DNA of 64,000 bases from Emergomyces orientalis (lineage: Eukaryota; Ascomycota; Eurotiomycetes; Onygenales; Ajellomycetaceae), in contig MOWL01000004.1 of assembly GCA_002110485.1 (NCBI GenBank), positions 310,001 to 374,000 on the forward strand, read 5' to 3'. The notes below the pieces were generated by a model. The model was not told the origin of the DNA. It made no database searches and saw nothing but the letters and a program-made list of their open reading frames with translations. A program made the position numbers and the translations under genes. How positions within the stretch are numbered: position 1 is the stretch's first letter; the number at the start of each line of letters is the position of its first letter. Shown here piece after piece: positions 34,360 to 45,572 of the stretch.

Positions 34360-34987
34360 AGGGGGGAGGATTAGATCACGCTGGAGGTAAGCTTCACGTG
34401 ATGAAGTTTTTCCTACCATACATCCTTCGACGACAAAATTCCAAATGAAAACTTATATTTCTCTCATTCAATCATACAACCTTACTACAAAGTACCTAGG
34501 TATACCATCCATGGATACCTAGGTATCATGGGGAGTTGCCTTCTAGGGTTTTGCATCACTTATTGAGTTTGGCGGAATCTTGCTCTTTTGAGGACTCTTC
34601 CGTAGCCGTGCCGCGCCGCCCATTCTTAAAATAAACAGTTGTAAACTTGACAGCCGGCAGACTTATAGGCGTAAACTGCCAGTTATATTTGTGATGAATG
34701 TAAGCACTTATTTGTAATGTGATTTGATGGAGGGGCCTTGATATGGGTTGTAAAGATGATTGCAAGGGCCAGTTGGGATACAGAATCGCTCAACAGCCCT
34801 TTCCTGTAAGTTACCAGGCACCTGTGTGGCACTCATTTGTTACAGGCTAACTTAATGATTCTTACACAAGGTTCCAACGGACCTTGGGCACCAAACAATG
34901 CCACCGCATCCTCCTCCAAGTTGACATGACTGGATCTAGAAGCCCTAGGAAATTAGTTGTCCATACACTTTCCTCAACAACGATTCG
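34360..34987. other. 628-bp stretch between two pseudogenes
   Basis: No coding similarity seen. A small imperfect repeat around CCTAGGTAT occurs near 34494-34524. Confidence 0.45.
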
Positions 34988-35665
34988 ATGGCCCTGGAAA
35001 TCGATGATCTTTCAATTAACGACATTGCTCATTTCTTCAACACCAGTCTTCCTCGCTGCGGACGCGCTTTCAAAAGGCTCACCCATAAAGCTATCGTCAT
35101 ATATGATTGGAGTGTCACGGCAGACGAGGCGGCAAATCAGAAATAAGCCTATCTTCATTCACTCGGGACCAAAATCAACATTCCGAAAGTCCACCAGTAT
35201 TTCACAAAGTCCAATATAAGATATCTTGTTATGGAATTCATTAATGGCATTTCATTAGAAAATTGGAATCGCGGAATACCTTGAGGGTATCTGTTTTCTG
35301 AGAATGGGGCTGGAAAATCACTTAACTCAATGAAGAGCCTTAATTCATGGCTGAGTGAACATGCTCAACTTACCGCTTTGGAAACTGCATTTGACTTTCA
35401 ACTTTCCGACTGTGTGTTCTGCCATATGGATCTCAGCCGATGGAATATTATGCTTCAGGATGGGTTTTTTTAACTCCTGGACTGGGAATATGCGGGCTTT
35501 TACCCTAGAGAGTTCAAGAGTTTGAAAAATACTCCATCCTATTTATAGAACAGAAGGAGGACAACAACAAGTTTGCATACAATCTTACAAATGCACTTGG
35601 CTCTGTATATCAAAAAGAGGGTATGAAAACTGAAGATGGAAATATAATTGGACTTTTGGATTGAG
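34988..35665 (+). pseudogene. Aminoglycoside-phosphotransferase-like kinase pseudogene
   Basis: From ATG 34988 one frame stays coherent for about 175 codons but has stops at 35144-35146 (TAA), 35282-35284 (TGA) and 35471-35473 (TAA). The APH/choline-kinase-like core is clear: IPKVHQYFTKSNIRYLVMEF, then the catalytic loop CHMDLSRWNIMLQDG (HxDxxxxN) and LLDWEYAGFYP (metal-binding DxE/DWE). A further shift near 35540 is needed for the probable tail ending about 35665. Such kinases are strongly expanded in Onygenales. This copy cannot give a full product. Decay mainly by stops, in contrast to the frameshifted GH16 neighbour, suggests point mutation. Confidence 0.8.
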
Positions 35666-36513
35666 TTTACCGGAACAATTTGAAATACATTTTGTATGTC
35701 TACCCAGAAAGCATAAATGACACACCCAAACTAACTAAGTCAACAGAAGTTCCAATCCACCGGATATAGACTGGGAATCGGTGAAAGAGTTTGAACGTTT
35801 GCTTATTTAATGTGTTGAGTAAATTTTACATCAGCAATCAAATAGCTCTGGTAAAATTCACCAATTTCAATTGAATCCGGGAGCTGCGCAATTTGCCCGT
35901 GGGTGCTTCTAGGTATCGCTTTTGTATGTTGTCAGAGTGTAATATTGGCTTGGTTCTCTCCCTATGCTATGTGTGCCTTGCAGAGAGCTGTATAGCCTGA
36001 GAGATGAAAGGAATAACATCGGGCCGGGCGGATGGATGCCTCTGCCACCTGCCTGTACCCGAACTCATTCCTCTCATTCTCGGAAAGCGGAACATAGAAG
36101 TGCCCCGGGAAAAGAACAGAAAGCTTGGACACGGTACGCTTCATACCATACAAATACACTCAACTTCATTGCTTTGTATCCTAACATAATGAAATTCTAG
36201 AAATTATGATTTAGTGTATCCTACTATTATATATAACTTCGCCTTGAATTACGGCCAAAGAGAAATGTACTATTAAGTGGCTCTGAGGAGAATAATAATG
36301 TTTGTTTACTCATTAACTTAGGTAGTATTGATTCTGTACCAACATTCGTACTGGCCATGAAATATTACATACGCCTGGCCAACATCACCTCTTCCATGAT
36401 GATCCCCATTATCGCCCGTACACTCCTCCATCTTGAGCCAGGACCCTGCAGCTACCTATTCACATAGGTAGATATCCCAGGTAAATCTCACAAGAGAAAT
36501 AACGTCTTTCGAC
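35666..36513. other. 848-bp AT-rich stretch between pseudogenes
   Basis: No supportable gene. Small ORFs at 35962-36200 overlap on both strands and have no recognised domain. Confidence 0.45.
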
Positions 36514-37592
36514 ATGGAAGCCAATGGCACAGCAGTACCAGGATCGCGATCTGCACGACAACGTGACGAAGATATCTTCCGCGTCGCCAGTTATTATCGT
36601 GGAGATTTTGACCTTGCGATCACTCAAATAAATCCCCATGGGCATGAGGGAATTCGAACCTCCGTGGCCCATCCATTCGGTAGCAGCCCTTCGGCCTCAC
36701 TCGGGACTCTTGATGTTTTACCACTCGAAATTCTCCAGGAAATATTCCTCCTCCTAGATAGTATTCAGTCTCTATTCCAAGCCCGCAACGTCAATCTACG
36801 CGCCAGGGAGGTAGTCTGTACAATTCGAGGATATAAGTCAATTTATGTCCTATGCTTTTAAGCCTCTCTGTATTATTCTGAGAACAAATATCGCTTCTTG
36901 ATTTACCATCCATGATCTATTTAATCTTCTCTGCACACGAAAATGTCAAATTTGCGACTCATTTAGCGGGCTTATCTTCCTTCCATCTTTTCAGAGATAC
37001 TGCTTTCCTTGTCTTAAAGCGGCCTCCCAGTTCCGCGTGGTATATCTCACAGAGGCCGTGAAACGTTTTAAACTATCGAAGCAGGCCTTACGCAATTCTG
37101 TCCCAATTTTAAGCACAATACCTGGAAAATATTCTATGGAAGAGATCCCTTATAAAAGAAGGCTATATCTTCCTAGCAGAGGAGCAATTGACTAGGGTAT
37201 TCGGATGCCGTAGCCGTGATCGAGAATCGAGAATTAGCCCTGACAATCCCAGGAAAACGGTGCTACGATACATGGCGGCCACCACCTTGCCATACCTCGA
37301 TACAGCGACCGATCATATCGAACTCGGCATATGCTGCGCAGGCTGCCAGATCAAACTTGAGAAAAGTCTCTCGAGCTCGGGGCCGGTGGATGATTTCCAT
37401 GTTGTTCGCGACGGTATATATTCACTCGCAGGATTTCTGGAGCATTTTACAGAATGCTCCGAGGCTCTAATTTTGTGGGAATCAAGCCAAGAAGGTACAA
37501 TACCAGTCAAAGTACCGTACTTTATTCACCGTCGACGTTGCTTTAACGACCGATCTGCCGTGACGCCAGTGAAGCGGCAATACCATGACTGA
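36514..37592 (+). pseudogene. F-box protein pseudogene
   Basis: The start at 36514 leads to a clear F-box (LDVLPLEILQEIFLLLDSIQSLFQARNVN). A frame change near 36845, a TGA at 36899-36901, and a cysteine-rich block typical of this fungal F-box family follow (CTRKCQICDSFSGL…CFPCLKAA). Another shift near 37165 leads to the last block (CCAGCQIKLE…GFLEHFTECSEALILW), ending at 37592. The intact protein would be a substrate adaptor of an SCF ubiquitin ligase; these paralogues are very numerous in this lineage. The first 115 codons could still be translated as an F-box-only fragment. Confidence 0.78.
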
Positions 37593-38297
37593 ATACAATT
37601 TAAGCCTCGGAAAAAAATGTTCCACGGAATGGACTCACTGTTCTCAAGAGTTCGGATATAATAAATACCTCATGCCTTTCGATAACTTTATAAGAGGTCA
37701 GGTATGATGATTTTGTTGTCAACATTTTGAGAACAAAGGGAATCTGTCAAGGAAAGATACTTATTTTCTTATTTTCTTATTTCCCTATATTTTCTGATTC
37801 TGGTCAGATCTATTGTTCTGCCAAATACCACAGTTTTATGGTACACAACAGTTGGGCTAGCCTGCGATGATCATGATCATCTCGATTACTCTCATCATAC
37901 GCCAGTAAGTGTAGAAAGTTAAATGAAATGTTTATAAACGCTTGAATTTTCTTTCCAATCATAGTAGGCCAATCAAAAACACCATGCTTTCATATTAGGT
38001 TCAGTTTACCGTTTGGGCGATTCGAAGCCCCACAAAATTCAACGTATAAGCCCGTATTTGAGAGGAAGTTTGAAACGATAAAAGCTTAACCTTTGGATCT
38101 TTGGATCTGTAGCGACTGTGAAAAAGAAGACAAGAAAACGAGAGAGAAAATTTTGAAATTACCTGGGGAAAGACACAGAAGAAAGCATGAGCAAACGACA
38201 AGAAAAAGGAACCGAATATTAAGGAAATATTAAGAAAATATCAAGCAAATAGATGAAAAGAAGAGCATTTTTAGTATAAAATGAAACTCAACCCTTC
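37593..38297. other. 705-bp convergent intergenic region
   Basis: A/T-rich, with no coding similarity. Contains the 3' flank of the tetraspanin gene and repeated ATTTTCTTATTT words near 37761-37785. Confidence 0.45.
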
Positions 38298-39458
38298 TCA
38301 TAGCCTCAAGTTCGAAATGTGCAAAGCACCGGAAGTCCCACCGTGGTAACCGTCTCCCACATCGTTATGGAGGTCATCATGACCATTTGCAACACCAAAT
38401 GCATTTACATCTGGGGAAGGGGAGGAACCCGGTGAAGATGCCCTACGACGCTCCTCTTCGCCCGGTTCATCACGGTAACGTACGTTTGTGATAAGTCTAC
38501 GCTGAGAATTATTGGCATGTGTCCCGTTAGAATTTTCAGTGCCTTCAATTGCCTCGTGATAGGGCAGTCGAGTATAGTGGCTGGATAGGCCGTATTGACG
38601 GGAAGACAAAATGAACTATTCCACCAATCGCATTTCGGTCAGTGTTCACGTTTATATATAATTGAGGTAGAATTCATGTTGATAGTTGTCCAGATGTGTC
38701 ATTTCTATTATTCAATACTCACTTTCATTACAAGGCTTAACACTGCTGCAGCAAATATCATTGTAGCGGCTTCTCGTTGCGTACTTTGCCATCCAGCAAA
38801 GCAACTCTGGGTATATCCGAATGTACTGGTGCAATCGCGTTGTTCAGAACCGCCTGGAAAAGGCCACCCTCGATCGCGCGTACTTCTGAAACCGCAGCAC
38901 TGGAGACGATCCTGGATGGCGCGGATAGCGTTGGCGTTTTTATGGGAGTAAAATGACTGCCATTGGTTTTCGAGGCGGCATCCAACAATATCTTCAGGCA
39001 TGAAGTAGGAGATTGTAAAAGTTGCCAGGGCCGTTGGGGTTATTGTAAGCAGCTGCTGTAAAGTAGTCATAAACCTGCCAATATCAATGGGTCCCGATGA
39101 CGCTGTGTTTGATGGCCGGCTGCGACCGCGCGCAGTAATATTGGTAGAGAGCGGGATGAGAATAGCCGTGATGAGTGGGATAAATGTTGTTACTCCTGAA
39201 AGAGGAATTGGTAGCGGAAGATAGTATTTCGAGGTACGGAACCATGAGTATCTATTGGCGGGGTTGTTAGCTGGCTTGAAGCAATTTATTGAGGCAGTTG
39301 AAGATAATTCGTACGCGCTGAGAATTGTTGCTACAAGGCCAGCCTAACGAGCAATCAGTTAATATTAATCCCATTTTAGGTGATGAATGTACTGTACATC
39401 AAGTGCATACCAAACATCCAGAAATCAGGAGTATCGAGGTCGACAATGGAAATCCCAT
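38298..39458 (-). CDS. Tetraspanin (fungal Tsp3 type)
   Basis: Three minus-strand exons (39458-39411, 39343-38723, 38615-38298) give 328 aa. Hydrophobic segments lie at about 3-28, 60-80, 115-135 and 205-225. The large extracellular loop contains the tetraspanin CCG motif as LQCCGFRSTRDRGWPFP, plus further Cys. The cytoplasmic tail is polar and Ser/Gly-rich. I chose the ATG at 39458 because it gives a 16-codon first exon leading directly into TM1 (FPLSTSILLISGCLAGLVATIL). The upstream frame stays open for some 45 codons, so a longer N-terminus is possible. Tetraspanins organise membrane microdomains; in fungi they affect polarity and infection structures. Confidence 0.85.
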
Positions 39459-40895
39459 CTCTGCTGGCACAATAAGGCTTTGTATAGCTGAAATGAAGGG
39501 CGTTAATATACTAAGCGTCAAGTAAAAGCATCCTTCGTTGTCAAGCTTTGAATGTGTATGTAAATGTAGTTGAAGAACAACAAGGGAGATTTGTTTGACA
39601 TTGACGCGGGGTGATCACCCTATAAATTGAGGCCTGCCGCCAAGCTGAAATGGTTAATGCAGGAATATCGTAGCCAATCCACGTCGTTCTCGACAACGGC
39701 CAAAGCGCTCTCCTGTTGTGAAACATGAAGACATACACACATGTTCAATTGCCACACTAATTGCCACACGGCGAACTCCGATGGAATCTCCACCAAATAT
39801 GCCCTCATCTTCGCCGATCTTTAATATATTCGCCATTACATTGATTTTTCTACAAAGTCAGAGGTATTCAGCTGAGAATATCACGATACGATCAATATAG
39901 CATGTAAATCACTCATATTATTGATGGATAGTTGTTGGGCAGCCTAAGATGGATTCACGGGTATAAATAGCCATGGAAAACCCATAGATATTTAGCTAGA
40001 GCAGAGCTCAGAGCACACAGACCACAATACCATATATCTCTATATATTAATTCCTCCCTATATATGTGCATATTATGCTAGCTCCACTCTCCGTCTTATC
40101 CTCCGTTTCATACCTGTCAACATTGAAATTCTGAAATTTGCCAGAAATTGTCAGATTATCATCAGAGGTATGCTAGGCGTTTGCTATGGCGAGCTTGCCG
40201 TTTTCCAAGGGTATTTTAAAATCATACTATTCCTCAAGGGCTATCGTCCTCATATCTGGATAAATAAGGAACCAATGGGCCAATCTTTATTGACAATAAC
40301 AGTTTTGAAGCGAAGAATCAGATTCATACTCATCCCGAACTTACTCATAGAAAGAATTAAGCAAGGACTGCGCAATTGGTCGCTACCTCTGCGTAACAGT
40401 GAGCCTGAGAAATAGAATATTGACAACCGGTGCAACGGATGCTTTCCAGAGGGTCAAACTGAATCCTAATAAGAATAAAACTTGCACCAGACATATCAAT
40501 GGGCTTAAGTCCACGGCATCTAGCAAAGCGTATCTCAGGTGTCAGAAGGACAAGGTACGAGTGCTAGCTGACAGCTGTAGGGACGCCCGTCAATATTGCA
40601 ATGTTTGCACGCCCACATCTGATTCAAATAAGGCCAACACATCTTTTCCCAATTTTCACCGTCGAAAACCGTGCCCATTCAATTTTCTGGCGGGCATTGT
40701 TGTTGTTCTTGATAGTACTAATTGAAAACCTAAAGAGGTATTCCGCAGGCCAAGAGAAAAAGGCGCCGGAATAACTTTCTCCCGACCAAAACTCCCTTTT
40801 CAAACGCTTCCGCTTCAACCTCCGCAGTCAACCAAGAAATAAAATCTAAGGAACACCACCGTGGAGAAAAAGATAACTTCTCTACGCTGGGCACC
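39459..40895. other. 1.4-kb divergent intergenic region
   Basis: Between the tetraspanin and uL1m genes. Small ORFs here, the longest 108 codons at 40399-40725, lack recognisable domains. A TATAAATAG word is at about 39962-39970. Confidence 0.45.
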
Positions 40896-41996
40896 ATGGC
40901 AACTCCCAGCAGATACATGTCGTCTCTGACGAGGGGCATCGTATCTGCATTTCGATCCCCCATACGACCCAACTCCGCCGCAGTCCTTCCCTTCCTATGT
41001 CCAATACAGCAACAGGCAAGAAATGCCCAAACCAGAGCGAAGTCGAAAAAATCCACCAAGGCCAAGAAAAAGTACAAGACCTACATGCAGCATAATATGA
41101 AAGAGGCGGTCCAATTCACTCTGTGCGATGCGATGAGGTATACTTTCCCACCTGGCCAATTAGTCCGCTTCGTAAGGAGCTTCTAAAGTAATCTGAATGA
41201 ATGAACACGCTGATTCAATCCCCAATTGCTTTTTTACCTCTAGATGGATCCGCGCTTTCGAAGTAGGAAGACCGCTGGCATCAGTCAAATACGAAGTCCA
41301 CGTCCGATTACGCTCGACCCGAGGCGGTGCTGTCATCCGCAACCAGGTCCGCCTCCCACACTCGGTCCAGCCACTCGCCCGCGTATGCGTGATCTGCCCT
41401 CCAGACTCGAAGGCCGCAAAGGAAGCTGCCTCAGTAGGCGCCGAAGTAATCGGTGAAGAGGAAGTTTTTGAGCAAATAAAGAAAGACAATATCAACTTCG
41501 ATCTGTGCATCTGCCACACGTCAAGTCTGGCAGCCATGAACAAGGCTGGGCTGGGTCGAATTCTCGGTCCCAAGGGTTTGATGCCCAGTGCCAAGCTGGG
41601 TACTGTAGTGGATAACATTGCGAAGACGGTGCGGAACATGCGTGGCGGGACATCCTATCGGGAAAGAATGGGTGTTGTCAGAGTAGCGATTGGGCAGTTG
41701 GGCTTTTCTCCTGAACAGCTGAAGCAGAATATCGTCGCATTTATCTCACAATTGAAGAAGGATGCGTCTGTAATGGATGATTCGTCGAAAGACGTCTTGG
41801 AAGTGGTATGTCTATACGTATTCCCTTCTGCGCTTAAATTTTGTATTACTATTTCCTCACATGCAAATCAAATTGCGCAGCTTGCTGATAATTCATGAAA
41901 TAGGTTTTGAGCTCCACCAACTCGCCCGGCTTCAGTCTGAATGGGGATTTCAGAAGTCCGGATTCTCCTCCTGTCCATGCCCTGACGGGAAATTGA
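40896..41996 (+). CDS. MRPL1: Mitochondrial large-subunit ribosomal protein uL1m
   Basis: Three exons (40896-41137, 41244-41805, 41904-41996) give 298 aa. Residues 1-45 are Arg/Ser/Ala-rich without acids, like a presequence. The L1 fold follows, with the signature MNKAGLGRILGPKGLMPSAKLGTV and NMRGGTSYRERMGVVRVAIG. It binds 23S-type rRNA in the L1 stalk of the mitoribosome. Length and motif order fit the fungal family. An alternative reading without the last intron would add 31 codons to a stop just before 41900, but the conserved-looking VLSSTNSPGFSLNG end favours splicing. Confidence 0.93.
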
Positions 41997-42165
41997 ATTA
42001 TATAAACCTGTATAAATAGTTGTCTTCAGTTCCATTTTTCAAATATATGGCGTTCTATGGTATCCTTTGATAAGAAATATATTAAACCACATAACTCCCA
42101 AAACTCCGTGAAAATGCCAAACCCTCATTTGTCTTTCCCACCGCAAGAAAAGGGGGAGCAGAGTC

Positions 42166-43180
42166 TTAAATGTCCAGCTTCGTCATAGCTGTTGCTGTAT
42201 CGTCATTATCATCCGGTTTCTCTCCGATCAGCACATAAAGGCCCATGAGAGCCTGTAATTTCCGCTCCCGATTCTTCTCGTGCTGTTTCGCCTGCTGCAG
42301 TGCAGTTTTCAAATCCAGCAAGAGGGCCGTTTTTATTCGCTTCATCCTACTCTCTTGCTGGACGATGAATGGATGCCTCTCACCCACCCTCCCACCAACT
42401 GTCCTGATATATAAATATTTGTGTAAGTGTCGGTCGAGCCTAGTCAAGGACACCATTGGCGCACGACCAGCATCACTCTCGCTTGCACTCGCACCACCGT
42501 CATCGTCGCCCTCATCACTCTCCTCCGTCTCACTTTCAATAATGCCGTCAGACTCTTCATCATCGCCACCACCGTCACCCCCACCAACAGCACCCACTTG
42601 TCCATTTCCCTTCCCATCAACAATCATAAGCGTCTCCTCCAACTCCCCAATACTCTCATCAACATCCAACAGCTCATACGCAAGCATAACCTCTTTCCTC
42701 AACCCCTTCTTTTCCTCCAACAGCGCTGAAAAATCACCAATCCTCTGCTCAAACCCATCCCGTATACCTTTTACATCCCGTTGAAACCCCAGGAGACCAA
42801 CTCGAACTTGCTCAACCTTCTCTTCACCACCCTTCAGCGCGCTACCTAGAGATAAGAAATCTTGATAGTTCTCATTGACGAGGTCGAGAAGCTCATTGTT
42901 GAGGGATTGGCTGAGCTCACGCAATTCGGTCTGCAGGTCGGAGAGGGTTTGGTGGCGATTGGTGAGGGAGGAGAGGAAGGTGGCTGGGTCGAAGGTTGGG
43001 GAGAGGAAAGAGGAGCTTGACAGAGGTTTGGGGAATGGGAGATTCGAGTCTGCATAGCTGGTGTCGTTTACATCTGGGTCGGAGTCGTCTGAGTCCCCGA
43101 ACTATGCGGGGTTTTAACTATGGTCAGTTGGGAAAAGTGGAGGAGGGAAGAGAGGGACGAACGTAAAACCTGGAGGTCAT
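42166..43180 (-). CDS. COG2: Conserved oligomeric Golgi complex subunit 2
   Basis: Two exons, 43180-43163 (18 nt) and 43101-42166, give 317 aa. The N-terminal block LPFPKPLSSSSFLSPTFDPATFLSSL … LQTELRELSQSLNNELLDLVNENYQDFLSLG is the COG2 N-terminal domain. Coiled-coil sequence follows (about 85-160), then a Gly/Glu-rich low-complexity linker and a basic C-terminal helix. Fungal COG2 is short (yeast about 260 aa) compared with animals. It is part of lobe A of the COG tether in retrograde intra-Golgi traffic. The tiny first exon rests on a GTTCGT donor and is the least certain part. Confidence 0.88.
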
Positions 43181-43787
43181 TGTACCCCCCTCAAATTTTT
43201 AATTTCTCAGCTTCGATCTACCAAGAGTCGTTACAGCAATTGCTCCATCATCAGAGGTTAATATGTGGATGGTGTCGATGTCATCCCCAGGGACTCTCTG
43301 AATCATTAATGAGCTTGGGCCAATTATGTTCGAAGGCGCGGTATAAAGATAATCCGAGCCGTTATCTTAGTCAGCGCCTTCCTGCCGCCCTTTCCTGTTT
43401 TGTCCTCCCCAAAAGTCCACCGCTAAGAATCGCGATGACAACTCATCTTCTGCATCTCGCCAGCTTCGTGGATGTGGACAGGCGTTGGGTTGTCTGAAGA
43501 AATGCAGCTTGGATGGATCCCGGTTCGTTATCTTCTGCCAGACCAATGTAGGTCTTATTTCCTGCTTGAATCCTCGTAGCCTAGCCCCCCCCCCTCTTCC
43601 CCCTCCTCCCCCCCTCGCCCAAAACCTAGCCAGCTGTTCGTCGGCTCTGGCCCCCCCCAGGACATACCTGCATGCTTTCATCGAGAATACCACTGTCCGA
43701 GTGGAGTGGTGCTGCAATATTACAGGACCAGCCTCTATTCTCCTGTCTACTTTAATAAAAGTGCCCCTCCCATAAATACTCGCCGGT
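43181..43787. promoter_or_regulatory. Divergent region of COG2 and a disordered-protein gene
   Basis: 607 bp between start codons. A C/T-rich block at 43580-43625 (runs of C) lies on the plus strand and could be a pyrimidine-rich promoter or leader element. No coding similarity seen. Confidence 0.4.
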
Positions 43788-45065
43788 ATGGAGGCCAGGT
43801 CAGACAGCAGCAGCAACAACATCCAGAGACTTTGCTCGTCCCTCCCTCCCCATCCGTGGCTCAATCACTCGCCCGCCAATTCTCGTGGACGCAACCGTCC
43901 GTTTGACCCTCCCCTAACTACTTCTTCTCCGCTTGATGAGTCCACTCTTGCACGTCGCACTGCGGCTTTACGCCAACTGAATGGCCTCCCGCGTCCGTTC
44001 CAGCGCCACCATAGACATTCTACTTCTATCAATAGCAGATCATCTTTACCCTCACAACCCGTGGTAGTCAGGACGTACTCTGCCGAAACTGATGCTCAGA
44101 CACGACCGTTTGCCATGTCACGAGGTACAGGTATGCTAGCAAATGGTTCTGCTACAGATAGACCACCCGCCCAGCTGCCACCCGTTCATGAGTTCGGCAT
44201 TGACGGTATCCTAAGAGCAATTGAGCCTGATATTCAAAGCACTCTGGATGCAATCGCTGAAATATGTGGAAGAAGCAAACTGAGCCTGGCAAACGAATAT
44301 GGAAGCCATCGACCTCCCCTGGGAGAAATTCGTGCTTCAAGCAGATCAATAGATCATGGCCTACTACCTGTCGAGGAAGCCAGTTCGAGTAACGAAAGAC
44401 TAGTTGATCAACACGTCCTAATTCTAGGTGAAGATACGAGTACAGTTGACGGACGAGATCCCTTCTCTTCAACGTACCGCTCACTTGAGAATTCACCTGA
44501 AGACACAGGTGTTGTAACGTATGGGCCGGCCATGCCTCCTACCTGGGGTCAGGTCCCATTTTCTCAACAAAATATCTTATCAGCCAGACATTCTCCGTCT
44601 ACCGAAACAAGACCCCAACCCTCATCACGGACAAACGAAGCTAAACCTTCAAGACATAATTTTGATTGGGCGTTGCTTGGCCGAGAAACGGAGCATAAGC
44701 AGCAACATCGACATAGCATATCGACGCAACCCGTCGTTTCTGAGGTCCACTTGGATGCCCAGGCAGATGGGACATATCTAATGGATACATCATGGGAGTC
44801 CTACCACCTGGAGACTTCAGGGCAGACCGAAGATTATTCTTTGGACCCTCCCGTGAACCAAGCTCTTCTTCGAATCCGAGCTGAAAGATTGTCCCTTCTG
44901 GCTGATTTGCAAGGATGGCTGGCCTGGTTCAGAAATATAGGCCACCGCTTAGATCAAAATGGTGACTCTCCTGCTTGCCAGACTGCTGAAATGAGACTTC
45001 GTGAGGTTCTCCAGCGGCAGGATAATTGCGTTTCTTCAGGCATAGTGTCTGCTGACTTTTCCTAG
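43788..45065 (+). CDS. Unrecognised, largely disordered fungal protein
   Basis: Single exon, 425 aa. I recognise no domain. Residues 1-120 are rich in Ser, Pro, Arg and Thr. A more ordered-looking patch is near 133-165 (FGIDGILRAIEPDIQSTLDAIAEICGRSK), and the C-terminal 65 residues look helical (LLRIRAERLSLLADLQGWLAWFRNIGHRLDQ). Low complexity and charge suggest a nuclear or scaffold protein, but this is guesswork. Codon use and the long uninterrupted frame support it as real; the start at 43788 follows a pyrimidine-rich leader. Confidence 0.7.
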   Translation: MEARSDSSSNNIQRLCSSLPPHPWLNHSPANSRGRNRPFDPPLTTSSPLDESTLARRTAALRQLNGLPRPFQRHHRHSTSINSRSSLPSQPVVVRTYSAETDAQTRPFAMSRGTGMLANGSATDRPPAQLPPVHEFGIDGILRAIEPDIQSTLDAIAEICGRSKLSLANEYGSHRPPLGEIRASSRSIDHGLLPVEEASSSNERLVDQHVLILGEDTSTVDGRDPFSSTYRSLENSPEDTGVVTYGPAMPPTWGQVPFSQQNILSARHSPSTETRPQPSSRTNEAKPSRHNFDWALLGRETEHKQQHRHSISTQPVVSEVHLDAQADGTYLMDTSWESYHLETSGQTEDYSLDPPVNQALLRIRAERLSLLADLQGWLAWFRNIGHRLDQNGDSPACQTAEMRLREVLQRQDNCVSSGIVSADFS

Positions 45066-45572
45066 AGGTGGTGTCCTGCCTCCTTTTTTTCCCTCCTGTT
45101 ATTTAGCCTCCTTTTTATGACCCAGTCCTTTCCGCTCAATCTACTTTCTGGCATGACGCGGTTGAATTATTCTATTTCATAATATACCCTCCATCGAGCT
45201 TCCATCTGCTGTTCACATTTATTACATTTTGAAGGGCGACCTGATGATACCTAACGATTTACGCATACCATATTCTCGCTTTATCTATGTCTAGGAGGAA
45301 CCCTTGTACCAAGTTCATTTGAGCACTGCTTTTCCTAATCGATTATTTTCATTCTTTAAAAATCGGTAGTCAACACATACAATACACTGAGCGCAAGCCT
45401 TTTTACAAAGCACATACGACAATTCAATCGTTTCTGCAAATAATGAACCATGCCCCACTTTCTATTATCCCCTCCAAGATCAGAAAATAAATGAGGTATA
45501 TAAATAATCGCATTTCCTCGCCGGGAAATATGCATAATGTGACAGAAATAGAAAATGCAGAAAAGCTGACAA
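45066..45572. other. 507-bp convergent intergenic region
   Basis: 3' flanks of the disordered-protein gene and CFD1. No further gene seen. Confidence 0.5.

Noticed and set aside
39541..39738. Possible upstream exon of the tetraspanin gene
   Set aside because: The ATG at 39458 already gives a complete TM1 and correct phase; the upstream open frame adds no recognisable tetraspanin sequence, though a longer N-terminus cannot be excluded.
42245..42784. 179-codon plus-strand ORF
   Set aside because: Lies antisense to COG2; Ser/Pro-rich translation is a shadow of the COG2 acidic and Glu-rich coding sequence.
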